A stretch of 64,000 nucleotides of DNA, taken from positions 88,034,162 to 88,098,161 of the forward strand of contig JAAALK010000079.1 in NCBI GenBank assembly GCA_019279435.1, written 5' to 3'. Within the stretch, counting starts at the first letter, position 1. Every line of letters starts with the position of its first letter. The notes below the pieces were generated by a model. It was not told where the DNA came from, searched no databases, and saw nothing but the letters and a program-made list of their open reading frames with translations. Made by a program: the position numbers and the translations under genes. The DNA is from Zizania palustris. Taxonomy: Eukaryota; Streptophyta; Magnoliopsida; Poales; Poaceae. Positions 53,956 to 64,000 of this stretch are shown here, in pieces.

Positions 53956-55400
53956 ATGAGACCCCCTCCGAGTAATGGGTTCGACTCGCAGTGGGCGAAG
54001 ATGCTGGAACCACCAATACCTACACCATACAATTGGGCAGGGACCCCATGGGCTGCGCACACCTCGCCCCCCGAGTACCCTTTGCAGTATAACATTGCCT
54101 CCTATTTTCCTCCAGAGTATTATAATTGGCAGGGACAAATGGACGCGACGAAGGGAGACATCTTCCATAGGTTGTCCGTAGTACCTCCGAATCGACTCGC
54201 ACAGGACGGAGCCAAGGGATATGGACGTGAAGAGGCGAAGAAGGAAGAGTCAGAAGCCATCACCATCAAGGTAGGGTCTCAGGAAGTCCCAATCCCTAGG
54301 GCCCCCTTGCCGAAGCCATATGGAGGTAAGTCCCCTAGTCCAGCTGAGGACAGTGTCGAAGCCCGGTCCGATCAGTCGAATGAGGCCAGTCCGACCGACA
54401 GGGTCCGCAGCGAAGTGCCCACCAATTATAAAACACGCGAGGCTTACCTGGATGGTACCCCTTCGGCCAAAAATCACATAAATATGGTGGTGGCACCTGG
54501 TACCAAGCCACAACCATCTTGGGCACCTCCGGGCATGTCTAAATCACAGAAAAGGTGTCTACAATGCCTACGGGCACAGGAGATGCGCGAGAAAAAGGCC
54601 GAGGATGAACGAGACACCATCTTTGAGGAGATCCGCCATCGGCCAGCTGCAAGACAGGTATGGAAGATCAACCCGGTTGAGATGACCATCCCGGCTCCCG
54701 TTCCAAGCGACGACGACGACATGCTCGATGACGATTATACGCCTGTCTCCTAAGGACCCGCACCTCAGGCGATGAACATCAACATCGTCATGCTACCCGC
54801 CGAGTTCGCCCTACCACAAGATGAGGCTGAGGTCGCCCAGTTGAACCTCAGCCCACGCAACGCTGTTTGTGAGAAACCCGAGGATACGGCTCGCCACCTA
54901 AAGTCTCTCTACGTTAGGGGTCACATTGATGGGAAGCCAATCTCCAGAATGCTTGTCGACGGCGGCGCCACTGTTAACCTAATGCCTTACTCTCTGTTGA
55001 AGAAGCTTGGCAGGGGCGAGGAAGACTTAAAGAAAACTAACCTAATGCTCAACGACTTCAACGGCGAGAGTTCCAAGGCAAAAGGCGTACTCTCCATGGA
55101 GTTAACAGTAGGTAACAAGACATTGCCAATAGCATTCTTTGTAGTTGACGTGCAAGGTAACTACATCATGCTGCTCAGGCATGACTAGATTCACGTGAAT
55201 TGTTGTATTCCTTCTACTTTGCACCAATGCCTGATATAGTGGGACGGCGATGACGTAGAAGTCATACCAGCAGACACTTCAGCCCAGGCAGCATTGGCCA
55301 ATGTGTCCATCGACATCATCCACAACAAAGTAGAATGTCTATCAGGTAGAGACCTTTCTGATTATGTCTATCAGGCAGCATTGGTTGAAGTCTTGCGTAG
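53956..55400 (+). pseudogene. Linker and protease of Element 5
   Basis: 53956-54753 is the linker, with SQEVPIPRAP and the PSWAPPGMSKSQKR block and an acidic DDDDMLDDDYTP end, then a TAA. 54772-55188 is the protease: RGHIDGKPISRMLVDGGATVNLMPYSLL and GNYIMLLRHD, ending in a TAG where Element 4 has WIH. Further stops follow to about 55400. Active-site Asp intact. Confidence 0.9.
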
Positions 55401-55419
55401 AGCAATATCGGTCTTCTAA

Positions 55420-56060
55420 GACGGTATTGATGAGGCCATTGAAGATTTTAGTGAAGTAGAGAAATTAAGACAAGGTTTTGTGTCGGCCAATCCTTTAGAA
55501 GAAGTCAACATAGGCAATGGTAGCATTCCAAGGCTGACCTTTGTAAACCAAAATTTATAGGCTGATGAGAAGGCCAAAGTAATATAGTTGCTTTGGTCGT
55601 ACATTGACTGTTTCACATGGGAGTATAGCGAGATGCCCCGATTAAGCCGCGAGCTCGTGGAGCATCGGCTACCTATTAAACCCAGGTTTAGGATTTATAA
55701 ACAGGCTCCTTGTCGCTTTAATTCATCTATGTATGACCGAGTTAAAAGAGGAGATAGAACGATTACTCAAGGCTGAGTTTATTAGGCCATGCAGGTATGC
55801 CGAATGGGTCGTTAATATTGTGCCTATAGAGAAGAAGGGGAGCAGCAAAATACGAGTTTGTATTGATTTCAGGGATCTAAAAAAAGCCACTCCAAAGGAC
55901 GAGTATCCCATGTCGATAGACGACATGTTGATCAACGATGCTTCAGGACACAAGGTACTAAGTTTTCTTGATAGCAACGCTGGTTATAATAAAATCTTTA
56001 TGGCCGAAGAGGACGTCTACAAGACAGCCTTTCGATGCTCAGGTTTTGTCGGCTTGTTTG
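55420..56060 (+). pseudogene. Reverse transcriptase N-terminal half of Element 5
   Basis: Linker and RT residues up to RCSGFVGLF. A frameshift near 55740 separates 55588-55776 from 55733-56065, which has IEKKGSSKIRVCIDFRDLKKAT and SFLDSNAGYNKIF. It is cut inside the RT at GTTTG (56056-56060) by the large non-coding insertion. The second half starts at 59328. Confidence 0.92.
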
Positions 56061-59000
56061 TGTGAAACCAAGTGAGGTCGCACTGTGGTTTTGTCTGTAT
56101 GATGAGTGATTGACAAGGTTGCTCGATCTGGAGTGGTGAGCTGGAGTGATGAGTGAGTGATGAGTTGATTGCATCGATGAGATCGATGTATGGATATGGA
56201 TTATGCTGAGGGGATCGATGTGCGTTGCGTATCTTGGTTTGGCTTGTCTCATGTGTGCAGGGTGGAGATGCTAACCAACTGTCAATGGTGGGTGATCAAG
56301 GGTCGAGCGGGGAGCTCGATGCTAGAGAATCAAGGATGTCGGGTGAAGTTAGAGATGATCTTAGGAGTGCATGAGTAGATATAGCAAGACATGGACGGAC
56401 GGATGGTCGAGACAGCGTGATGGTCAAGTCAGCGAAAGGGAGGCCAGTGCAAGTGATCAGGCGGCTCGAGGGGATCGAGAGCGGGAGAGACTTGCTGGCG
56501 GTCGAGTTCGCAGATTAGCATCACATGTCGGCAATCGAGGAGGCTTTGTCGGTTTTTGCTGAAAATCGTCGCATCAAAAAATGTTTTTAATTTCAGTAAT
56601 TAGGAGTCTATTTTTTCTGTTTTATCATCTAGATTAAATGTAAACTTTTAGTATTTTTCGGAATTATTAATTCTGAAAAAATATTAAAAGATTAGGGTCA
56701 ATGATATAATAAATTAGGAGTATACCTTTGTGTATTTTCAGGATTAATAATTCTAAAAATACATAATGGCAATTAGGTAAATACCTAGAACTTTAATCCC
56801 AATAGTAGTATTTTGGAGATTTCTTTAATGGGCTTGCCTATATAAAGGACTCCATGCCCTAGGGTTAGATGTCATCATTTCAGCTGAACACTTTTCGGTG
56901 GCTGTCATTTTAGAAATTTTGAGGGCTAAAAAGCAGCCAAGCACATCTGCCTCTGCGGTTTTCTTCTAGGGTTGTCACTCCTGTCTTCATAGCTATAACT
57001 GTAAGTTCCTTCTCCAACACAAGGTATTTCCTGTTCATCATCTGATTTGATTAATTCCGGCAATCAAGCTTGATTTGCTTCTAGTATTTCTGGTTCTGCT
57101 GAAGTAGTCTACTGGATTTTCTCTGTGATTTCGGTTCTGGAATTGCAAGTGCTTGCTGCTGTTTTCTTCTACAGACATGAGATTTTTCCCTGGTTGCTGA
57201 GATTCAAGATCACAATCAGAGCACGGCTAGGCACACTGTTGATTTGTTCATCATTGATGAACCATGTCCTGGCCAGAGCACTACCAAGAAAGTCTGTAGT
57301 CACTCCTGTATTGTGCTGATGGCATGTTAGAGTGCTTCCTGTTCTTGATTACCTTGAGTGCCAGATGTTCTTGAATAGTTTCATTCTAAGTTTTTCCAAG
57401 ATTTCTTGAGGAACTTTTTGGCTGAAACATTTGGGGGCTACTATCCAGAAATTCAGAATTCCAATCTTTCAAAGCTTCAAAATGTTTTGCCAATTTTATA
57501 TTTGGTTTATGCAGTAATTTGCCATTGATGTTGCTGTTCTATTTGATTCTGTGTGAATTCTTACCGAGAATATCTTTTGCCATCAGATTAAAGTCACCAG
57601 GAGTGTGCTAGTTCTGCCGATGTGCAGGAACTACTATAGAGTTCTTCCGAGTAACTGTTCACGTTCTTGTTCTTCTAGTGTTGAGTATTATTCCTTTGTG
57701 AATTTTTGCTGAATTGAAGTGTTCCTGGTTGATTGCCATTTAGTTGATGTCCCGAAATTACTTCAGCAAACAGAAATGCAATTTGGTGGTTTACATTTTG
57801 CACAGCAAGTGATTCTTGTCAGTTGATGATGATCTAGTGCTAGAATAGCAACTCACTAGGGTGATTAAATATTTCATCCTCTGATCAAGATGAAAGCACT
57901 GTTGGATATAATCATTTTGCAGTAACTCTATTGATCTAATTTGAAGTTATACAGAAACAATTTTGGTTCTCTGAATATTTGCATCAAGTTGAAGTACTAG
58001 TGAATATTTTGAAGTGAATTATGTTGCTCACTGTTTGAATTGTTCAGGAATCATAGTGTTTTGTCATTGAATATTTTGCCTCTGATTTTTCTCTGTTGTA
58101 CTAAGTGTGTGTCCCTCTGGTTGCTTGTTCGAGAGTGTACTGTTCATCCATGGCGCACTAGTTTTCTTGCCTCAAGCAGTGTAGTGCTTCCTGCCTGGAT
58201 TAATTTATCACTGGAGTTCCATTAAGTGAACCTGAGTTTTATTTTTGGTTCAGCTGTGCATGTGTACTCATTAGTTTCTCTGCAGTCTACGCATAGGTTA
58301 CTGCTTCTAGATTGTTCTACCATGATCTGTTCAGTATAATTTCTGATCAATTTTCACAGAGTATTACGGCCGGATCACACTATTGTTCTTCATGTATAAT
58401 CTCTGTTGCCAGCTTTGTTCTCTGTGGTGTTTCACACATTTGTGCGGCACTGTTGCTCCGAAGGCTTATAGCTGATTAGTTTCAGGTTTGTTGATTGTTA
58501 TTACATGCTACAAGGTTGTCAATACGGCTGCTCAACATCACTGAAGTGAATTCAGAATTGTTTTCCATTCTATTTTTTGCATTTTGCCTCTGTTTGTTTG
58601 CTGAGTTTTGGCTGATTATTCTCTGAACTGCTTGTGTACCATTACACTTTCATATACCATGCTACATCTCATGTGTTTAGCCCTTTTCAACCAGAACATC
58701 ATCTAAGTCATGAAGCAGCCAGTTATTATTCCTGAAGAAAGAAGTACTGCTGATAGCTTTGATCTTTTCATTTGAGCAAGTTGACTTGGTTGAATCTCTG
58801 CTTAAACAAATTGGTTCTTCTCTGATTGCTTTGATCTTTTTGATTCAAATAGCCATTTGAGTTTTGGAGTGTTCTATTTGTTACAACAGTTGAACTCCCA
58901 AACTTGCATGTGTTGGTCTTCATTCAAAGCAATCTAGGCACATGCATTTTAGTTCAGTTCTGCTGATTTTTCAGTGCATTCTATTTAATTTCATCATCAG

Positions 59001-59327
59001 ACTACATTCAAATTGATTAGGCAATGTTCAGTGCAAGAAAACCATCTCCTGTTGTGAGTGTTTGGTTCTGTCAGTAACTCATTGACTGACTTGCTGCTGA
59101 AGTTAAAGATTCAATCACCAACGAAACAAATTCGTTAGCTCATTCACCAACTGAGTAATTGCATTCGGAAATTCAAAGTCTAACCAGAGAAGGAAAATTT
59201 CTGAAAATATTTTTGAATGCATTTATTCGTTTTGAGGTTCATTGGGTGATTTGAAAATGCCATCATATTCATAAGAATTTGTCGAGGCGCCTATTCACCC
59301 TCCTCTAGTCGTCATTCCGATCCCACA
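56061..59327 (+). mobile_element. 3267-bp non-coding LTR-like insertion (probable solo LTR)
   Basis: It starts TGTGAAACC and ends CGATCCCACA, and a perfect 5-bp duplication GTTTG flanks it (56056-56060, 59328-59332) inside the RT codons of Element 5. Ends of the form ...CACCCTCCTCTAGTCG...CCACA recall LTR ends of some grass copia (Sirevirus-like) elements, but 3.3 kb is much longer than usual. There is a TATA box at 56839-56846, no frame longer than about 80 codons, no primer site and no second copy of its own ends. A solo LTR fits best; a non-autonomous element (LARD-like) with lost LTRs is less likely. Confidence 0.75.
56839..56846 (+). promoter_or_regulatory. TATA box of the 3.3-kb LTR-like insertion
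   Basis: CCTATATAAAGGAC followed by a leader-like region. It would leave about 2.4 kb of transcribed, T-rich sequence without an open frame. Confidence 0.55.
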
Positions 59328-60729
59328 GTTTGAGTGGGTAGTTATGACTTTTTGTTTAAAGAATGCTGGCGCTACATATCAACGTGCTATGAACTTGATC
59401 TTTCATGACTTGCTTAGAGTTATATTAGAAGTATACATAGATGATGTTGTGGTCAAATCGGATGATATGGGAAACCACTTAGCCGATTTGAGAGTTGTTT
59501 TCGATAGGATGCGCCAATATGGCTTAAAAATGAATTCGCTCAAATGTGCTTTCGGCGTGTCGGCAGGTAAGTTCTTAGGATTCATGATTCATGAAAGAGG
59601 TATTGAAATTGATCTTAAGAGGCTTGAAAAGATTAGAAACCTTGCAGCGCCGACATGCAAAATAGATGTGCAAAAGTTGCTAGGTAAGATTAATTATTTG
59701 TGTCGCTTTATATCTAACTTGTCTGGCAAGATTGATGCTTTTGTCCCTATACTCCGGTTAAAGAATGAAGTTGAGTTCACTTGGGGGGCAAGTCAGCAAA
59801 GCGCCTTTGAAAAGATTAAAGAGTGCTTATCATCACCACCCGTGGTGAGAGCACCAAAAGCCAGAACTCTGTTTCGGTTGTACATCGCTGCAGAAGATAT
59901 CGTGATAGGAGCCATGCTAACTCAGGAAGTGGAGGGGAAAGAGTACATCATCACATTCTTGAACCGCCGCCTGCTGGACGCCGAAACTAGGTACGTGTTT
60001 GTGGAGCGTATGTGTTTATCACTCTATTACGCATGTACCAAATTACACCACTATCTTCTTCCTAGCACATGTATTGTCGCTTGCCAAACCGATGTTATAA
60101 AATACATGTTGCAAAAGCCGATTCTAAGTGGAAGAATCGGAAAGTGGGCTTACGCTTTGATTGAGTATGATTTGGCTTATGAACCTCTAAGGGCTATGAA
60201 AGGCCAAATTGTCGCTAATTTTATAGTTGATCACCAGGTAGATGTCACTTGGGGTAATGATATTGCTCTAATTGAAGTAGTGCCATGGAAACTTAAGAAT
60301 GGCCAGGGTATCGGGGTAGTTCTCATATCACCTAGCGGCACATGCTTCGAAACCTCGGTCCGTTTAGAATTTCCTTCTACTAATAACCAAGCTGAATATG
60401 AAGCTTTATTGCTAGGGCTTGAATTGTTAGAATCCATAGGTGCTAAACATGTCCATGCGCATGGTGATTCTTTGTTAGTAGTACAACAAATAGCTAAAAG
60501 TGCTCAATGTTTTAATGGCTTGCTAAATGGTTACTTGGATAAATGTTTAGACATAGTTGCTACTTTCGATGACTTTAAAATTTCTCACGTGTCAAGAGAG
60601 GCCAACTCAATTGTAAATGATTTGGCTCAGCAAGCATCTGTCTATCAAGTCAGGAGAGGAAAAAATTCTATACAGAAAAAGCCAATGCTTGGTTTCACTA
60701 CCGAAGCTAGAAGCTTTGGGTGGGTGTGA
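59328..60729 (+). pseudogene. RT C-terminus, RNase H and second RNase H of Element 5
   Basis: An open frame of 461 codons from 59344. It has YQRAMNLIFHDL, the catalytic YIDDVV (about residues 33-38) and KLLGKINYLCRFISNLSGKID, then RNase H (VEGKEYIITFLNRRLLDAETRY and GRIGKWAYALIEYDL). In the second RNase H the residues YFDGSAY, which carry the first catalytic Asp, are missing: the frame goes from VPWKL straight to KNGQGIG, an in-frame loss of about 21 bases compared with Element 4. The Glu (NNQAEYEALLLGLELL) and second Asp (GDSLLVVQQ) remain. The end becomes a GC-rich spacer. Confidence 0.92.
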
Positions 60730-61019
60730 GGCCGGCTAGACCCTCCGGATCGGACCCCTCAGATCACCGAAGGGTGTAGTGTGCTGAAGTCCTTGTGCTG
60801 GAGCTCTTCGTCTACCGAAGGGTCTTGCACGCCAGAGCCCTCATGCCGGAGCCTTCTGGGGTCAGAAGTCTTTGCACGCCGGACTCCTCCGGCGGAAGGC
60901 TTCGGCCTGATGGGCTCCGCACGGCCGATCCGGTCAGCCTTCGGCAGGAGCAGGAAAGGCCCAGGGGCACTCTGAAGTTAGCAATTTAGACATTACTCTA
61001 GGAAAGGAGTTAGAAAACC
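60730..61019 (+). other. GC-rich variable spacer between second RNase H and integrase
   Basis: No conserved frame. Rich in CCTTCGG/CCGAAGG words, as in the corresponding part of Element 4. Confidence 0.6.
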
Positions 61020-62280
61020 CTCCGGATGTCCATAAGGGTGATTGGATAATTCCAATCGTCCAATATTTAAGAAATCCCGATCAAAGGGTTGATCGAAAAG
61101 TTTGACGACAAGCGTTTTAAATTTGTATTGCTAGATGATGTATTATACCGCTGAACTATTGATGGAGTACTTTTGAGATGCTTGGATGACGATCAGTCCA
61201 AAGTAGCTACAGTAGAAGTCCATGAAGGGCTTCGTGGCACTCATCAGTCGACCTAGAAAATGAGTTGTATGCTTAGAAGAGTAGGTTTCTACTAGCCGAC
61301 TATGACCGAGGATTGTTTTAAATACTATAGAGGGTGTGAAGCATGTCAAAGGTTTTGTAATATTCAATTAGCTCCTGCATCGCTACTTAATCCTATTATC
61401 AAGCCATGGTCGTTCCGAGGTTGGGGTTTAGACTTCAACGACCAAATTCATCCTCCTTCAAAAGGGCATTGATTCGTGCTGATGGCGACAGACTACTTCA
61501 CCAAATGGACCGAGGTCGTGCCTCTCAAGAACATGACTCATATTGAGGTAACTAATTTTATCTTGAAGCACATTATACATAGATTCGGTATTCCCCAAAC
61601 TCTCAGTACAGATCAAGGTACTTCGTTTGTTGCTAAAGAAGTAAGAGACTTTGCCGAATTTTATGGTATTAAGTTGATAAACTCTTCACCATACTATGCT
61701 CAGGCCAATGGTCAGGTCGAGTTTAGTAATAAAACCGTGATTAAGCTCATTAAGAAGAAAATTAAAGAGTTCCCTAAAAGGTGGCATGAAGTGCTTTCTG
61801 AGGCACTGTGGGTGTGTAGAATTGCAAAGCATGATGCTACCAAAGTTAGTTCATGTGAGTTAGTATATGGGCAAGAAGTCGTTCTACCAATAGAGGTGGA
61901 TCTTGGCTCTTTAAGATTTCTTAAGCAAGATGGCTGATCGATCGCTGAATATGAAACTCTTTTAAAAGATAATTTAGAAGAAGTGACCGATAAAAGGTTG
62001 AGGGCTTTAGAAGCTATAGAGAAAGATAAAAGGCGAGTAGCTAGAGCCTACAACAAAAGAGTTAAACCAAAATCGTTTCAAGTTGGTGACTTGGTTTGGA
62101 AGATGATTTTACCTTTAGGCACTAAGAGCCCCAAATTTGGTAAATGGTCACCTAGTTGAGAAGGCCCTTTCAAAATAGTCTAAATCGCTCTAGGTAATGC
62201 ATACGTGTTAGAATCTCTACAAGGAGAGCAGTCTCGAAGAGTTTTGAATGGCAAGTACTTGAAAAAGTACTTCCCAAGTG
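61020..62280 (+). pseudogene. Integrase of Element 5
   Basis: 61020-61475 is an HHCC region with many stops. 61476-61937 is open: ATDYFTKWTEVVPLKN, STDQGTSF (second catalytic Asp) and QANGQVEFSNKT (Glu kept, next residues changed). A TGA after SLRFLKQDG (61936) and a further TGA (about 62157) end it before the SH3-like tail WEGPFK. Dead. Confidence 0.9.
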
Positions 62281-62383
62281 TGTGGCAAAGCACTTGATAG
62301 TGTCAAAAGGCTGATATGGGTGGTATCGTCCATAGCCCGTTATGCTTTTAGTTCACTTAGTTCACTAAAAAGCAGGGGGCATG
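62281..62383 (+). promoter_or_regulatory. Element 5 3' untranslated region and polypurine tract
   Basis: Ends AAAAAGCAGGGGGCATG directly before the 3' LTR. Confidence 0.8.
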
Positions 62384-63751
62384 TGTTGATAGCAAAAAAT
62401 GGCATTCATGGTCAAGATTGTCAAAATATAAATTTTAGTAATTTGGGCCAAAAATACACAAGTCCTAGATCAGGCCAAAGCCTTACAGGGCCGAAGACCC
62501 ATCGAACATTGGGTTTCGAAGGCCTTTTTAGCGGCATGCTATCTTTGGCCCGAAGGCCCTCCAGAGGCCTGCCTCGCTGAAGTTTCGGCCCGAGGAGTAG
62601 GCTTTGGTAGGTTTTGCCGAAGGCCCACTTTGGGCTGTTTTAGGAGATAGAGTTTGAGTCTGATTCTGGCTGTTTTTATCCCTAAACTTGATTAGGTCGA
62701 ATCCTACCAGATTAGCTTTTGAGATAAGAAGACTAGCCCCTATAAATATAGGTGTGAGGCCGGTTCATTAGACACCCCGACACAAATCAACTTCAAACCC
62801 TAGTTTGAACCGTGCCTTTTATTTTTTCTTTACTTTCTGCACAACCTTCGTGGGTTTGCCTGGAAGCCCTCCACCGGCCACTTAGAAACAGTGGTAAGCC
62901 TTGTTACTTCGCTCGTGAATTCGCTCGTGAAGTACCCGTTAATCTACATAATAGATTGCTATCGCCTTGTTACTTCGCCTCTGAAGTAACTGTTAATCTA
63001 CGTAACATATTGCTTTCTTCGTTTCTCTACTACAACACTTAGTAAATTCGGTCCCAAGGCCGAATTAGCACTTGATCTCTATTTTGTTGCAGATTTTCAT
63101 GCTCGGAGCCCCTTTGCCGGAGGTGTCCAAAGCCAGGAAACTGGTTTCAGAGGTTGCCAGAAAACACTTCGGTGGAACCCCTCCTTCGACTACCCGTGCC
63201 ATATGCGTCACATTGTTGTCGGTCTGACCAAGTACCGCACGCTAGAGTGATCCGCATCAAGCTTCGTCACATCAGGCTTTGTCATGCCTACACTTCGCAC
63301 CGGACGATGTCGTGCCAGTGTGTTGCATTGCAGTGTTTTGTCATGTCAGAGGCTTCGCACCGAACCCTGTTTTTCAGAGGTAATTTCGCGTCAGAGATCT
63401 ATTCGCAGCCTGCCTTCAACCAGATCGATCTGAATGCCGAAGGCTATCTTCGGCGAAACCCTTTGTACCAGACGTCGAAGCCCCCTTCGGTGAACTCTTC
63501 GCATGATACACTTCGAATCAGTTAGGCTCCGTTCAGCTGACTGGTTTATTTGATTTATATATATTTCTTTTTGGCTAATTGGATTGTTTCTATGTGATCT
63601 GATTACCTGGCGACTCCACCCCCCTTGCCAATGTTAAGGGTAGTCGCAACGCGATGTCGGTGTTGTGTTAAGCTTAGGCTAGTCCCTAAGTATCCGCACA
63701 CTTTTGGATCATCAAACTGACCCAAGTGCGGGGCGCATTTTCGTGTCAACA
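62384..63751 (+). mobile_element. Element 5 3' LTR (1368 bp)
   Basis: Homologous to 40046-41382, with a small extra GCTCGTGAATTC duplication near 62925. TATA at 62741-62748; perfect hairpin at 62969-62990. Confidence 0.93.
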
Positions 63752-63756
63752 GTATG

Positions 63757-64000
63757 CTTACATCTCTTACTTTTGCTTTGTAGCCGACATCGATTGCTCC
63801 TTTAGCCGCATTGGCCCCTGACATTGCTACTTCTTAGCCAATGGCTGAAACTGCTTCGGCTGCCCAAGTTCGTGCTCTTGTGCTACCAGTAATTCTCCTC
63901 TCATATCCCTAACACTGGATACTCCCTTTGTTCCTAGCATCCTTCTCCTCTTTTCAACGTTGACTCTCTTTATGTGGTGTTTGATAGCATGGATGATGAC
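63757..64000 (+). pseudogene. Continuation of X's antisense PMD gene
   Basis: After the target duplication, TTGCTTTGTAG looks like a splice acceptor. A frame rich in Ala, Pro and Ser follows, with one TAG. Assigned by position only; it runs to the window end. Confidence 0.35.

Larger units (their letters stand above)
40046..63751 (+). mobile_element. Element 5: degenerate Ty3/gypsy (Tat-type), split by Element 4 and a solo LTR
   Basis: LTRs at 40046-41382 and 62384-63751 begin TGTTGATAGCAAAAAATGG and end TTTTCGTGTCAACA. The flanks ATATG (40041-40045) and GTATG (63752-63756) are a target duplication with one change. Coding order is gag, Pro-rich linker, protease, RT, RNase H, second RNase H, integrase on the plus strand, with many stops. 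Without its two insertions it would be about 10.3 kb. Confidence 0.93.

Noticed and set aside
56061..59327. CACTA, LINE or captured host gene
   Set aside because: No CACTA ends or 3-bp duplication, no poly(A) tail or RT; TG...CA ends with a 5-bp duplication fit an LTR.
1..64000. tRNA, rRNA or other structural RNA genes
   Set aside because: Only tRNA-complementary primer sites of retrotransposons were seen; no cloverleaf or rRNA sequence recognised.

Overview
The window is a block of plant nuclear DNA, almost certainly from a grass (Poaceae), built from transposable elements nested inside one another. The evidence is dual-RNase H Ty3/gypsy (Tat-lineage) elements with antisense accessory genes, a Ty1/copia element with an initiator-tRNA primer site, a FAR1/MULE transposase fragment, plant-type introns and TATA boxes. 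I found no intact single-copy host gene, no rRNA or tRNA gene and no CRISPR array. The only hint of a host gene is 41 open codons at the left edge.

Layout. (a) 1-6363: a left-edge remnant, a TA microsatellite, then a probable Mutator-like element (about 466-6363). It holds a tandemly duplicated GC-rich leader, a 2.7-kb higher-order tandem repeat (period about 380 bp, four subunits) and a broken FAR1/MULE transposase. (b) 6545-6960: a minus-strand copia RNase H and LTR fragment. (c) An old minus-strand gypsy element, here called X, starts near 6976 and runs past the window end. Its left (3') LTR, polypurine tract and plus-strand (antisense) plant-mobile-domain gene are visible. Three younger elements have split it. 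(d) Element 1, 8696-20532, plus strand, TSD GTGAC: a nearly intact Tat-type gypsy element with almost identical LTRs, gag, one in-frame UAG, a complete 1395-codon pol, a 118-bp tandem array and a spliced antisense gene of about 983 codons with its own TATA box. (e) Element 2, 20622-38214, plus strand, TSD TTTTC: a degenerate copia element, itself split by Element 3 (26804-36253, minus-strand gypsy, TSD ATGGT) and by a 535-bp solo LTR (37585-38119). (f) Element 5, 40046-63751, plus-strand gypsy, imperfect TSD. It is split by Element 4 (41686-51853, minus strand, same family, TSD GTAAC) and by a 3267-bp non-coding LTR-like insertion (56061-59327, TSD GTTTG).

Order of events from the nesting: X first; then Elements 1, 2 and 5 into X, all three inside its antisense gene; then Element 3 and the small solo LTR into Element 2, and Element 4 and the large solo LTR into Element 5. 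Element 1 is probably among the youngest, because I see only about three substitutions and one indel between its LTRs.

Main points for follow-up: the spliced antisense gene of Element 1 and the matching promoter layout of X's antisense gene; the gag/pol UAG; perfect 6-1-6 dyad words repeated in two unrelated families (TCGGAAGTTCCGA in the copia element, CCGGTCNGACCGG in Element 3); a leader hairpin with compensatory changes shared by Elements 3, 4 and 5; and a natural inverted LTR pair (40046-41382 against 41686-42865). All family assignments come from reading motifs by eye; no database search was run.
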